DNA of 64,000 nt from NCBI RefSeq assembly GCF_035046485.1, contig NC_085137.1, positions 16,707,346-16,771,345 of the forward strand, given 5' to 3'. Origin of the DNA: Aedes albopictus (taxonomy: Eukaryota > Arthropoda > Insecta > Diptera > Culicidae). Both the position numbers and the translations under genes were made by a program. Below the pieces are notes generated by a model. That model had not been told where the DNA came from and did no database searches. It saw nothing but the letters and a program-made list of their open reading frames with translations. Shown one piece after another: positions 1-11,303 of the stretch (its first letter is position 1; every line of letters begins with the position of its first letter).

Positions 1-1094
1 ATCTCGAGGGGAAGTATTGAATTTTCATGGCGGAAACTTTGTGTTAGGGGAGGCTTCCGTTCAGCAAACTCTGGGGTTCTTGAACATATTACGTTTAGTA
101 GAGGTTAGTTTTAGACAGAATTATTGGTAGTATTCAATCAAATCGTTTGACATGTATCCATCCATAATGTTCAAAGTTCGGTAGGTGGTGATAAGAGTAA
201 GTGCACTATGGCGTTGAACTTTCAATACCAAAAAAATGGGTTAAATTTCAATCGATCTCGTCGGAATAGTGAAGAATGAAGATATAAAGAAGAAAATATG
301 ATTTTCAATAATGCTACTCCATGTAAATATACTGGAGAATCCTAAGATCTGAATTGGCTCCAAAACCATACACTCTAGACAGCCAAGGTGCTACCTAAAA
401 CGTCTAGCCGTAAAGAGAGAAAAAGAATTGCGGAATTCATGCTTTATTTACAAACGTCGGAATTCAATTTTCCTTGCCATCAAACAGCTCCAACCACCAA
501 CATTTCCCCACACCCCCAAAGAGCGGTACGCTAATGAGAACTCTGGGTACAGGGTCTGCATTTCCCTCCGCAGTTGTTCAACCGTAAGGCTTCAATCATC
601 GACCCCCCACTCCACCAGCTTGTATATTGAATCCATATCGCCGTGTGACAGCAACAGCCGTGAAAGTTTCCGTTTTAAACACGCGATAAAAATTTCACAA
701 CTCCAGCAATCGTAAAGAATGAAACACTGAGTATCATATCGTGCAAAGGCGCAGCGTTCTGGAGAGGGTTCAGTTCCGTGTTCTATTTGGAAATCGGTGA
801 AGTCCCCAGACCAACCGGCTCCATCGACCGGGACGCCGCCTGTCAAGCTGTCGTTTTGTCGATATTAATTTTTTATTCAAACTCTTTCAACGATGATATT
901 ATTACTGGTTCACCACGCCACCACCGCTTGGTGCGGTGGATATCAGGTGGAAAAGTTTGTCGAGATTGACGAGAGCATATTTCGTCAAATGGGTCTGGTA
1001 ATTAAGTGGACCTTTTGCGGCGTACTTGCCTTGAAGGAGCATTCCGCAGATGAATCACGATTGCCCAGACCAGAACGGCCATTTTAGTGTTCCA
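1..1094. other. Unrecognised flank upstream of the R1 LINE
   Basis: I see no recognisable gene or mobile element here. The short ORFs lack domain-like composition and overlap on both strands. A small hairpin with a CCACCGC/GCGGTGG stem lies at 921-939. The last bases before 1095 are the original target of the LINE insertion; the same 12-base motif (GACCGGTAGCGC) recurs after the LINE. Confidence 0.4.
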
Positions 1095-1107
1095 GACCGG
1101 TAGCGCG
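1095..1107. repeat. Target-site duplication of LINE copy A (left)
   Basis: The sequence GACCGGTAGCGCG here is repeated directly after the LINE A poly-A (16126-16138). The 12-base core appears a third time after LINE B at 18498-18509. Confidence 0.8.
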
Positions 1108-1384
1108 ACGGCAGCAGGGACGGATGTCCTGGGGCCTGACGCACCCCCCCGCTTGCGAGTCAGCCGCGTAGTTGCCGGCTAAGAATAGGACTACTAACCC
1201 CAATTCAAGGTGTCAAGCGACCCGTGCCGAGGAATGAGTGATCGAGGGGGTGAAAAAGATGCTCGATCTTTAACGGAGCCTCTGGGGTACCTGGGCACCC
1301 CCCACAGTATGCTGTCCCTTACCGCGTTAATGCAGAGCTCTGGCGTGGTGGACATTATTTCTCGTGCAACTCGTGGGAACAAGT

Positions 1385-2953
1385 ATGAGCAAAAATCAAA
1401 AATCAAATAACTTAGGTGGAAGTAGTGGTGCGATCAACCCCTTCGCAAGAAGTGGGTTGATGAGGTCTCCGACAAGGAGAAGCGAGGAGTCAGGTGCTGG
1501 TAGCTTACGTAGCTCAAGCGTGGGAGCTCCTGTCCACTCCACGGCAAGCCAGCCGGTGGAGGTCATGGACGGAGCGTGGCTGCTGAGGGCCATAAGCCAA
1601 GAAGTTGGTAAAGGACGGCCCGCATTAGAGGTTGCTGAGCACCAGCTTGGCAAAATCATCGACTTTGCGACAACTAAGTCGAATATAAGCAAGGACCTGA
1701 AAACGGCCTTGCTTATACTTAGAGTGTCTGTCGATGAGGCCAAGCAGGAGCACGCGGTGGCGTTGCTGGCTGCTACAGCTGCGGAACCAGCAAAGGAGAA
1801 TGTGTCGAAGTTTACACAAACAGAGGCCTTCTCCTTCGCAGGTAGTCCGAGGAGTGTGGAAGCGAATGCTCGTGACAAACGTGACAAGCATTCGCAGAAG
1901 CGGGCGAGGCAGCCGTCAGGTGAGGAGCTGTCTGGCGGCGCCCGCAAGGCCAGGCGTATAATAACCCCGAAAGCCGGTGGTAACGCTGGAAAGTCGGACC
2001 CCAGCCAGGGTTCCCGGAAAGCTGGGAAGGGTGGGCCTGAAAAGGCTGGCCCGTCCCGGAATGATGGGAATAAGGGGTTGCGACCAATGGTGGGCCCTCA
2101 GCAGCCACAGAGCAGGGCGGTCCAAGGAGAAGACCCTCCTTGGACAAAGGTAGAGCGGAAGAAGAAGAAGAAGGTGAATCCGCAGGTAGAAGTACAGGAC
2201 GCCAAACCAAGGCGTAGGAAGGCAGGTGCCAGGCGTGAGAAAGGCGACGCTATCGTCATCAAGACGGAACAGTCCAAGTACTCGGACGTCTTGAAGACGA
2301 TGCGAAGCGACGCCAAGCTTGAGGGTCTTGGAGCCGACGTACGCAGTATTAGACGTACTCGTACGGGCGAGATGATCCTGGAGCTGAAGCGCCAGAAGGA
2401 GCACAAGGGCGCCGCCTACAAAAGGCTGGCAGAAGAGGTCCTTGGCGAAGGTGTGCAGGTGAGGGCTCTGACACATGAGGCGACTCTGAAGGTCAAAGAC
2501 ATTGACGAGATCACCGAAGTGGAAGAGCTCGTCACGGCACTGCGGCAACAGTGCGATGTGCAGGTGGCCGCCGCAGCCGTTAAGCTACGGAGAGGGCCAG
2601 CAGGGACACAGATAGCTTTGGTTCAGCTACCTGTGGCGGATGTTAAAAAGTCCGTTAAAGTAGGGAGTATTAAGGTGGGCTGGTGTGTATGTCACCTGAC
2701 ATTCCACGAGCCACCTGAGGTTTGCTTCAGGTGTCTGGAACCAGGACACAAGTCGTGGGACTGCAAAGGCCCCGACAGGCGCAAACTGTGTAGGCGATGC
2801 GGCGCTGAAGGTCATAAGGCCCAAAGCTGCACGAGTCCGCCCATATGCATGATCTGTACCGGGAAAACCTCGAAAAACAGACATGCGATGGGTGGTCCAG
2901 GGTGCCCGGCCTTTAAGAAAGCCGCAGTGAGCAACAAATCACAGTGCAGGTAA
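1385..2953 (+). CDS. R1-clade LINE ORF1, gag-like nucleic-acid-binding protein
   Basis: This 522-residue ORF encodes the RNA-binding protein that packages LINE RNA. I chose the ATG at 1385 because the in-frame codon at 1364 is only GTG. The N-terminal half is low-complexity and very basic (lysine/arginine runs around nucleotides 2150-2230), as in R1 gag proteins. The C-terminus holds three zinc knuckles: CX2CX4HX4C at residues 447-460, a second at 469-482, and a third, less regular one beginning with Cys488 and Cys491. The frame is intact with no stop. It overlaps ORF2 by about 10 bases in another frame, so ORF2 probably depends on reinitiation or frameshifting. The protein family is recognised; the name of the LINE family is not. 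Confidence 0.88.
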   Translation: MSKNQKSNNLGGSSGAINPFARSGLMRSPTRRSEESGAGSLRSSSVGAPVHSTASQPVEVMDGAWLLRAISQEVGKGRPALEVAEHQLGKIIDFATTKSNISKDLKTALLILRVSVDEAKQEHAVALLAATAAEPAKENVSKFTQTEAFSFAGSPRSVEANARDKRDKHSQKRARQPSGEELSGGARKARRIITPKAGGNAGKSDPSQGSRKAGKGGPEKAGPSRNDGNKGLRPMVGPQQPQSRAVQGEDPPWTKVERKKKKKVNPQVEVQDAKPRRRKAGARREKGDAIVIKTEQSKYSDVLKTMRSDAKLEGLGADVRSIRRTRTGEMILELKRQKEHKGAAYKRLAEEVLGEGVQVRALTHEATLKVKDIDEITEVEELVTALRQQCDVQVAAAAVKLRRGPAGTQIALVQLPVADVKKSVKVGSIKVGWCVCHLTFHEPPEVCFRCLEPGHKSWDCKGPDRRKLCRRCGAEGHKAQSCTSPPICMICTGKTSKNRHAMGGPGCPAFKKAAVSNKSQCR

Positions 2954-3440
2954 CGCAGCTGAACCTGAACCATTGTGATGCGGCTCAGCAACTGCTTTGT
3001 CAGGCGGTTTCTGAGTGGGAGACGGATATCGCCATCATTTCGGACCCATACCGAGTACCCGCCGGCAACGGCAACTGGGCCTCGGATGGGACCAGGAAAA
3101 TGGCGGCGATATGGACGACGGGTAAATACCCCGTGCAGGAGTTGGTGTCTACTACCTATGAGGGCTTCGTGGTCGCCAAAGTAAACGGGGTCTTCTTCTG
3201 TAGCTGTTATGCGCCTCCGCGGTGGCCGATCGAGCGGTTCACGCAAATGCTGGACCGCTTAACGACCGTGCTAACAGGGCGAAGGCCGGTGGTAATAGCG
3301 GGTGACTTTAATGCCTGGGCTGTGGAATGGGGAAGCCGTTTCACGAACCAGCGGGGTCAGATCCTGCTAGAAACACTGGCCATCTTAGATGTCGACTTGG
3401 CTAACGTCGGTACCAAGAGTACCTATAGTCGAAACGGAGC
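2944..3440 (+). pseudogene. R1-clade LINE ORF2, 5' part: APE endonuclease (split by insertion)
   Basis: This is the N-terminal ~165 residues of ORF2, which nicks target DNA for target-primed reverse transcription. The frame opens with VTQLNLNHCD, matching the start of R1 endonucleases, and has no ATG nearby (first usable codon GTG at 2944). The APE motif GDFNAW lies around nucleotides 3301-3318. The conserved position that is usually Glu in this family (pattern ISEPY) reads Asp (ISDPY, codon 3043-3045). The frame is cut after codon Gly/Ala at 3440 by the 9.5-kb hAT-type element and resumes at 12917 in the same phase. Without the insertion the combined ORF2 would be 993 codons plus stop, so only the insertion breaks it. 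Confidence 0.85.
3433..3440. repeat. 8-bp target duplication of the hAT-type element (left)
   Basis: AACGGAGC at 3433-3440 repeats at 12909-12916, directly outside the terminal inverted repeats. An 8-bp duplication is the hallmark of hAT-superfamily integration. Confidence 0.92.
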
Positions 3441-3453
3441 CACTAGCGTGCAC

Positions 3454-3490
3454 AGGGGGGGGCAAGGGGGGGGGCACTTGCCCCCCCTTC
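3454..3490. repeat. Subterminal G-run hairpin of the hAT-type element
   Basis: Two G tracts (8 and 9 G) separated by CAA precede a C tract. GGGGGGGCAAG can pair with CTTGCCCCCCC around 3477-3487, leaving a G-rich loop. The mirrored end (about 12873-12885) also has a C7 tract, so this is a two-ended subterminal feature. Confidence 0.6.
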
Positions 3491-5760
3491 TATAAAAAAA
3501 AATATGCACCATTTTTGCAATTCTTGCACCTTGCATCTTACCACGCAATGTTGAGAATCACTGAGCCATGGTGCACCATTGAAACATACAATTTCTTAGT
3601 ATCTCATGCACAACCATGATGTTCTCAGAACCATCTAGGCCAAACTCACGCACCATCTTCTAACTAATCAGTGATGTCAGCACCATATTCGAATAACATG
3701 CACCATTTTGGCATTTCGTATTCCATGTACGTGAACCATGGTGACTTCGGCACCACATTGAATTCTAAGCACCATTTTTGCAATTCGTGCACCTAGCCAT
3801 ACAAAATAACGAGTATCACTGAATAAGAGTGACGACTAATACAGCACACTAACATCATGCACCTTCTTCAAAGCTTTCAATACACCATCATGATGTCCAC
3901 AGAATGATCTAGGTATCCACGTATTATGATGATCGCATGAAATGTCTTTTTATCAATTAAGTATCTAATACCTCATACTGATATGCACCATCATGAAACT
4001 TCATGCACCATCACAGCTCTTCAAGCACCATTTCAGCGTTTATCATATCATCTAGGCATCTAAAGCACCGTAATGCCACATAAAATACATTTTTTTGTAT
4101 GATATGCACCATTTTTGCAATTCGTGCACCTAACCATATTGATAAGGTTTGAAAAAAGGTGACAACTAATGCATCATCTAGCATCATGCACCTTCTTCAA
4201 AGCTTTCCAACCACCATTTTGACATTCACTATATCATCTAGGCATCTTATGCACCATTATGATGTGGTTCACAAGTGAATTTGATGCACCATTTTGACAT
4301 TTCGCATACAAAATAGCATTCCTTGTTCCTGGTCTATGTTGATTTCTGTGCCGTATTGAGTTTCCTGCACCATTTTTGCAATTCGTGCATCTACTTATGG
4401 AATTTGTTGAGTATAACTGAATCATGGTAAAACTAATGCACCATACAAACATCATGTAGCTCCTTTGCATTCCATGCACCACCATGATGATCACATAAAT
4501 TTCTAAGCACCATCTCACGCGTCATCTAAGCATTTATTTCACATTTGAATTTCATAATATCGGCAATATCGTACACCAAATTGTATTCCATGTACCTGAT
4601 CCATGTTGACTTCCGCACCACATTAAATTCTATGCATCATTTTTGCAATTCTTGCATTTTGGATCTAATCACCCAATGTTGAGAATCACTGAATCATGGT
4701 GGCAACAAATGCACCCCTGATACATACAATTTCTTAGTATCTCATGCACACCCATGATGTTCTCAGAAACATTTTTAGGCTAATCTCACGCACCATCTTT
4801 TAACTAATCAGTGATGTCAGCACCATATTCGAATAACATGCACCATTTCGGCATTTCGTATTCCAAAACTGTAATCCATGTACGTGAACCATGGTGACTT
4901 CGGCACCACATTAAATTCCAAGCACCATTTTTGCAATTCGTACACCTAGCCATACACAATGGCGAGTGCCGCTGAATAACGGTGACAACTAATACAGCAC
5001 ACTAACACCATGTACCTTCTTCAAAGCGTCCACAGAATGAACTAGGTATCCACGCATTATGCTGATCTCATGCACTATCTTTTAATCAACTAGAAATCAA
5101 ATGCATCATACTGATATGCACCATCGTTAAATTTCATGCACCATCAAAGCTTTCCAATCACCATTTCAGCGTTTATTATATCATCTAGGCATCTGATGCA
5201 CCATTATGTTGTGAGCATCACATAAAATACTTTTATTTTGTATTCTATGCACCATTTTTGCAATTCGTGCACCTAACCATGCAACATGTTGATAATCTTT
5301 GAATAACGGCGACAACTAATTCAGCACACTAGCATCATACGCCTTCTTCAAAGCTTTTCATGCACCATTTTGGCATTCATTATACCATCTAGGTATCTTA
5401 TGCACCATTATGATGCGGTTTACATTTGAATTTGATGCACCAGTTTGGCATTTCGCATACAAAATAGTATTCCACGTACCTGGAACATGTTGATTTCTGT
5501 GCCACATTGAGTTTCCTGCACCTTTGCACGAATTGCATGTGTACCTTAATATGAAACATGACGAGTATAACAGAATCATAGCTAATGCACCATACATACA
5601 TCATTCATTCCATGCACCACCATGATGTTCACAGAATCATCCAGGCATCATCTCACGCACCATCTTTGAATCAAATATGTGTCTAATTGCAAAATAATGC
5701 ACCATTGTTAAATTTTATGCATTACTAAAGCTTTCAATGCGTAATCGTGGCGTATATCTG
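3491..5760. repeat. CACC-rich repeat, two higher-order units of about 1.13 kb
   Basis: The motif GCACCATTTTTGCAATTCGT and relatives recur every 30-150 bases. At larger scale the block repeats with a ~1.12-1.14 kb offset: 3523 matches 4641 (..TGCAATTCTTGCA..), 4107 matches 5250, and 4477 matches 5615. ORFs here are short and on both strands, and look like chance frames. Confidence 0.75.
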
Positions 5761-8700
5761 TAGTAAACCGTGAAGGCATTCCAGGAGAAATCCTTGGAGA
5801 AATTTTAGGAGGAATCCTTGAAGGACTTTCTGGAGGAATCCCTGAAGGCATTACTAAAGAAGTGCTTGAAAGAATTCTTGAACGTAGCTCTTAAAAACTG
5901 GAAGAGGAGTCTAGAGAAATTCCTGTATAATTTTCAGGAGGAACTACTAAAGGAATTGCTGGAAAAATTATTGAAGGAATTCCCTGGAGGCATTTCTAAA
6001 GGAAACCTTGAAGAATTTCCTGGGGGAATCCGTAGAGGAATTCGTGAAAGAATTCATTGAGGAATTTGTGGAGAAATATTTCGAAAAACTCCTGGACAAA
6101 TTTCTGGAAGAGTTCCAGCAGGGGCTCATTAACGAACCCCTGGAGTAAACTCTGGAGGCATTCCTGGAAGAAACCCTGGAGAAATTCCTGGAAGAATTTC
6201 TGGAGGATTCTCTGAAGGCATTCCTGAAGGAATCCTTGGGAGAATGCCTGGAGGTTTCCTTGAAAGAATTCCTGCAGGAACTTCTGGAAGAATGTCCGGA
6301 GGAATTTCTGAAGGAATCCCTGAGGAAATTTCTGGAGGGACATTTGGAGGAGTTTCTAGAAGAATTCCTGGAGGAAGCTATGAGAAATTCTGGGAGAAAT
6401 CCCTGATGTAATCCCTGGAGGAATTCCTGAAGGAATCCGTGAAGGAATAACAGGATGAAACACTGGAGGGGTAACAGAAAGAATCCATGAAGGAATCCAT
6501 GAAATAATTCATGGAGGAATTCCAGGATGAATTGCTAGAGGAATTCCTGAAGGATTTTTTGGAAAAATTCCTGCATGAATTTGTGGAAGAATTACTCGAG
6601 GAATTCAATGACGAATCCTTGCAGAAATAACTGGAAACATCTCTGGAGGAACTTGTGGAGCAATTTCTGGAGGAATCAGTGGAGTCATTCCTGAAGGAAT
6701 TTTTGAAAGAATCCGCGAAAAAAATCTTGGAGGAATTTCTGGAAGCATGCTTTCAAGAATCATTGGAAAAATTTCTGGAGGATTTTCAGGAGGAATACTT
6801 GGAGGAATCTTTGGAGACATTCATAGAGAAAATCCTAGAGAAAGCTTTGGAAAAATTCCTAGAGAAATCCCTCCTGTAATCCTAGGAGGAATTCCTCAAG
6901 GCATTTGTAAAGCAATTCAAGGATGAATCCCCGGAGAATTATTAGAGAAACTTCTATAAGAATCCCTAGAGGTTTTTCTGGAGAAATTCCTAAAAAAATG
7001 TAGGAATTCCTGAAAGAATTTCTGGAGGATTTCCTGAAGGAGTTCTTTGAAAATTTTCTGGAAAAGTATTTGCGGCTTCCTGAAGGAATGATTAAAGGAA
7101 CTCCTTGAGCAAAAGAATTCCTAGAGGGATTTTTGAGGAATATCTAAAAAAATCATTGATGAATCCCTGGAAAAATTCCTGGCGAAATCTATGGGGGATT
7201 ACCTGATGTAATTTTTCGAAGAATTCCTGGAACAGTTCCAGAAGAAGTTTTTTTTTTCTGGAGTAAACCGTGGATAAATTCTTGTAGGAATACCTAGAGG
7301 AATTCTCGGAGAAATCCAAGACGAATTTTTAAGATTATTTTCTGGAGCAATTAATAGAGAAATTTTTATAGTTGTCCCAGGAGAAATTTCTGGAGAGATT
7401 CCTTGAAAAATTCCAGAAAACAATCCTGAAAAAATGTCTGTAGAAATCCCTGGAGAAATTTCTCGAAGAATTCCTGGAAGAGTCCCGGGAGAAATTTCTT
7501 CAAGATTTTCTGGAGGAATCCGAGCAGGAATTCATTTAGGAGTCCTTGTAAAAAATCCTGGAGGAATCTCTGTAGAAATTCCCGAAAGTATTCAAGATGG
7601 ATTTTTTGCAGGGATAATGGAGGAATTTTTGCAGGAATAATGGAGGAGTTCCTGGAGGAATTTCCGAAAGAATTTTTTGAGGAATTTTTTGCGAAACATC
7701 CCTGGAGAAATTCCTGGATGATTTTCTTGAGGAGTTTCTGGGGAAATTCCTGGAGGAATCCATGTTTGAATTCCGGGAGGTATTTCTGGATAAATTCCTG
7801 AAGATTTTTTTGGTGGAATAACTAGAGAAATTTCTGGATAAATTCTTTAAGAAATTTCTGGACAAATATTTAAGGCTTCCCGGAGGAATGTCTAGAGGAA
7901 CTCCTCGAGGAATTTGTGAAGGTTTTTTTTTGAGTAATTCCTGAAGAAACTCATGGATGGACTCCTGGATGAATTCCCGACGAAATTCCTGGAGGAATCC
8001 ATGGAGATCCTTAAAGGAATTCCTAGAGCAATTCCTAGAAAAGATCCGGGAAAAATCCCTGCTGTAATCCTAGGAGGAATTCAAGGATGAATCCCTGGAG
8101 AATTCCTAGAAAAAATTCTGGAAGAATCCTTAAAGATTTTTCTGGAGAAATTCCTGAGAAAATGAAGTAATTCCTGGAAAAAATCTGGAAGATTTCCTGA
8201 AGGAATTCTTTGAAAAATTTCTGGAACAGTTTCGGGAGAAGTTTTTTTCTGGAGAAATCCGTGGATGGACTCTTGGAGGAATACCTAGAGGAATTCTTGG
8301 GGGTATCCATGAAGATTTTTTCAGAAAATTTTCTGGAGCAAAAACTAGAGAAATTTTTATAGTTGTTCCAGGAGATTTCTGAAAAAATCCCAGAAAAAAA
8401 AATCCTGAAAAAATTTCTCCAGAAATCCCTGGAAAAATTTCACGAGGAATTCCAGGAAGAGTTCCGGGACAAATTTCTTCAGGATTTTCTGGAGAAATCC
8501 GAGCAGGAATTCCTTAAGGTATCCTTGCAGAAATTCCTGGAGGAATCCTTGTAGAAATTCAAGATGGAATTACTGAAGAAATTTTTGAAGGAATGAATGG
8601 AGGAATTTCTGGAGGAATTCCCGAATGAATTCTTTGAGGTATTTTTTGCGAGACATTCCTGGAGGAATTCCTGGATGATTTTCTTCAGGAATCTCTAGAG

Positions 8701-10071
8701 AAATTTCTGGGAGAATCCATGTTTGCATTCCGGGAGGTATTTCTGGATAAATTCCTCCAGATTTTTTTGGAGGCATTCATTTATGAGTTCTTAGAGGAAT
8801 ATTTAGAGAAATTCCTGGATGACTGCTTTAAGGAATTTCTGGACAAATATTTAAAGCTTCCTGGAGGGATGTCCTCGAGGAATTAATGAAGGATTTTTTT
8901 GAGAAATTTCTGAAGAAACTCATGGATGAATTCCCGAAGAAATTTCGGAGGGATCCATGGAGAAATCTCTGGAGGAATTCCTAGAGAAATTCCCGGAAAA
9001 GATCCGGGAAAATATTTTAGGATTTTCCGGAAGAATTAGTCGAGGAATTTCTGGAAGAATCCCTGGAGACAATATTGGAGGAATCCCTGGAGGTATTTCA
9101 TGAGGATTCCATGGAAGTTTCCCTGGAAGAATTCCTAGAAGAGTTGAATTGATTGAAATTGATTTAGGATTATGTGGAGGATTCCGCGAAGGATTTCCTG
9201 GAAAAATCCCTGGATGAATGCCTTGAGAAATTTCTGGTGGAATCCATGGAGGGAGGAATTTCTGAAGGAATTCCTGAAAAAAAAATCCTGCAGAAATTCC
9301 TGGAGGAACCCATGGAAATATCCCTGGAGGAATTCTTGGAAGGGTTCCGGGAAACATTCTTTTAAGATTCTCTGGAAGAACTCTGACAGAAATACCTAGA
9401 AGATTTTCTGGATTAATTCCTGGAGGTATTTCTGGATGAATTTCTGAAGAAATTCATGAATAAATCCCTGAAGAAGTCCTTGAGAATTTCCTGTAGAATG
9501 TCCTGGAGGAATCCATGGAAGAAGTGCTCGAGAAATTTCAGGAGGAATTCCTGGAAGAGTTCCGGGAGAAATTCCTTTAGGATTTTCTGGAGGAATTTGT
9601 AGAGCAATTACTTGAAGAATCCCGGGAGGAAATATTGAACAAATTCTGGCAGACATTCCTAAAGGATTTTTTCTAGAAGAAATTTCATGAGGAATCTCTG
9701 GAAGAATCCTGGGGGTAAATCTGGAGGAATTCCTGGAGGTAATTCTGAAGAAATTTCTGGAGTATTTACTGGAGGAATTATTTGGGGAAATTCTGGAGAA
9801 ATATATGAGGCTCCATGGAGAAATTTCTGAAGGAACTCCTCGAGAAATTTCTGAAGGAATTTCTGGAGGAATTTATGCAGGATTTTTTTAAAAGAATTTC
9901 TGAAGAAATTTTTTAACGAATCCCTGCAGGAACTCCTTGAGAAACTCCTAGAAAAAGTTCTTGAGGAATTCTTTGAGGAATGCAAGGAGAAATCCCTGTA
10001 GTTCTGGTGATAATTCCCAGAGGATTTTTAGAGGAATCCCTGGAGGAGTTCCTGGTAGAATTTCTGGCGCT

Positions 10072-10252
10072 GTGGAGCGGACCTGGTGTGATGGTTAGAA
10101 CACTTGACTATCACGCCGAGGACCTGGGATCGAATCCCACTCCCGACAATCTCGCAAAATGTGAGTTCTTCATTCGGAAGGGAAGTAAAGCGTGGGTCCC
10201 GAGATGAACTAGCCTAGGGCTAAAAATCTCGTTAATACAGATAAAAAAAAGG
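10072..10252 (+). mobile_element. tRNA-derived SINE inside the satellite
   Basis: This copy has an RNA polymerase III A box (GGTGTGATGGTTAGAACAC) and B box (GGGATCGAATCCC), a body ending in CTCGTTAATACAG and an A tail. The 10-bp duplication TTCTGGCGCT flanks it at 10062-10071 and 10253-10262. A truncated minus-strand relative is at about 54755-54892. Confidence 0.88.
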
Positions 10253-10740
10253 TTCTGGCGCTCTTCCTTAAGAAATTTCTGAAAGAATTTTTGCGGAATT
10301 TCTGAAGAAATTCATGAATGAATCCTCGGAGGAATTCCTGTCGAAATGCCTTGAGAATTTCCTGGAGGAATCCATGGGGGAATTTTTCGAGGAATTCTAG
10401 GAGGAATTCCTGGAAGAGTTCCGCTTCATTTAGGATTATCTGGAGGAATGCGAGGATCAATTCTTGGAGGAATCCCTAGATGAAATATTGTAGGAATTCT
10501 GACAGTCATTCCTAAAAGAAAATTTCAGGAGGAATCTCTGGAGGAATTATTGGAGTATTTACCAGAGGAATTATTTGAGGAATTTCTGGTGAAATATATG
10601 AGGCTTCCTGGAAAATTAATGGAGGAATGCCTGAAGGAACTTCTCGAGGAATTTCTGAAGGAATATCTGGAGGAATTTCTGAAGATATTAATTATTGCAT
10701 CCCTGGAGGAATTCCTGAAGAAATTTCAGGAAAAAAATCT

Positions 10741-11303
10741 CGAGCAGAAGAAAATATCAACAGCATAATATTTTTTTTTAATTTTTACTAACGTGTATTT
10801 TAACTTAAATGCTAATTCTACACTCCATAATAAAATATGTTATTTTGGCATAACAACTGTATAATGGAATTGGAAATTTATATGTTATTACCATATCTTA
10901 TTTTGTTATAAACTTGTCTGTCATAAGCGGCAAAATAACAAAAATCATAACAAAAAATGTTCCTGGAATACCAATATAATAATAAGTTTTATTAGATCAA
11001 AAACATTTTAATAACATTGAATCTTGCAATAAATTTGAGAACTTGTTATTACTGTGTTAGAGTTCATCACATATTTATACATTTTCAATAAAAGAATAAT
11101 AACAAAACTTGGTCTACAACAAAGCATATAATTGAAATGTTATTTAGTGGATGAATCTCAATAATTTGATCATAACAAAATAAGATTGCCAGGCAAGACA
11201 TGTTATAAAAAAGTAATACTTTGATAAGCTCACAATAACAAATTATGATATAAAACAGGCTATGTGATTCTGTTGTTATGAATTTGATATTCCCCTCTGC
11301 TCG
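10741..11303. mobile_element. AT-rich MITE inside the satellite (563 bp)
   Basis: The left end CGAGCAGAAGAAAATATCAA pairs with the right end, whose reverse complement is CGAGCAGAGGGGAATATCAA. The interior is strongly AT-rich and unlike the satellite on both sides. No transposase ORF is present and I could not fix a clear target duplication, so the superfamily is open. Confidence 0.65.
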
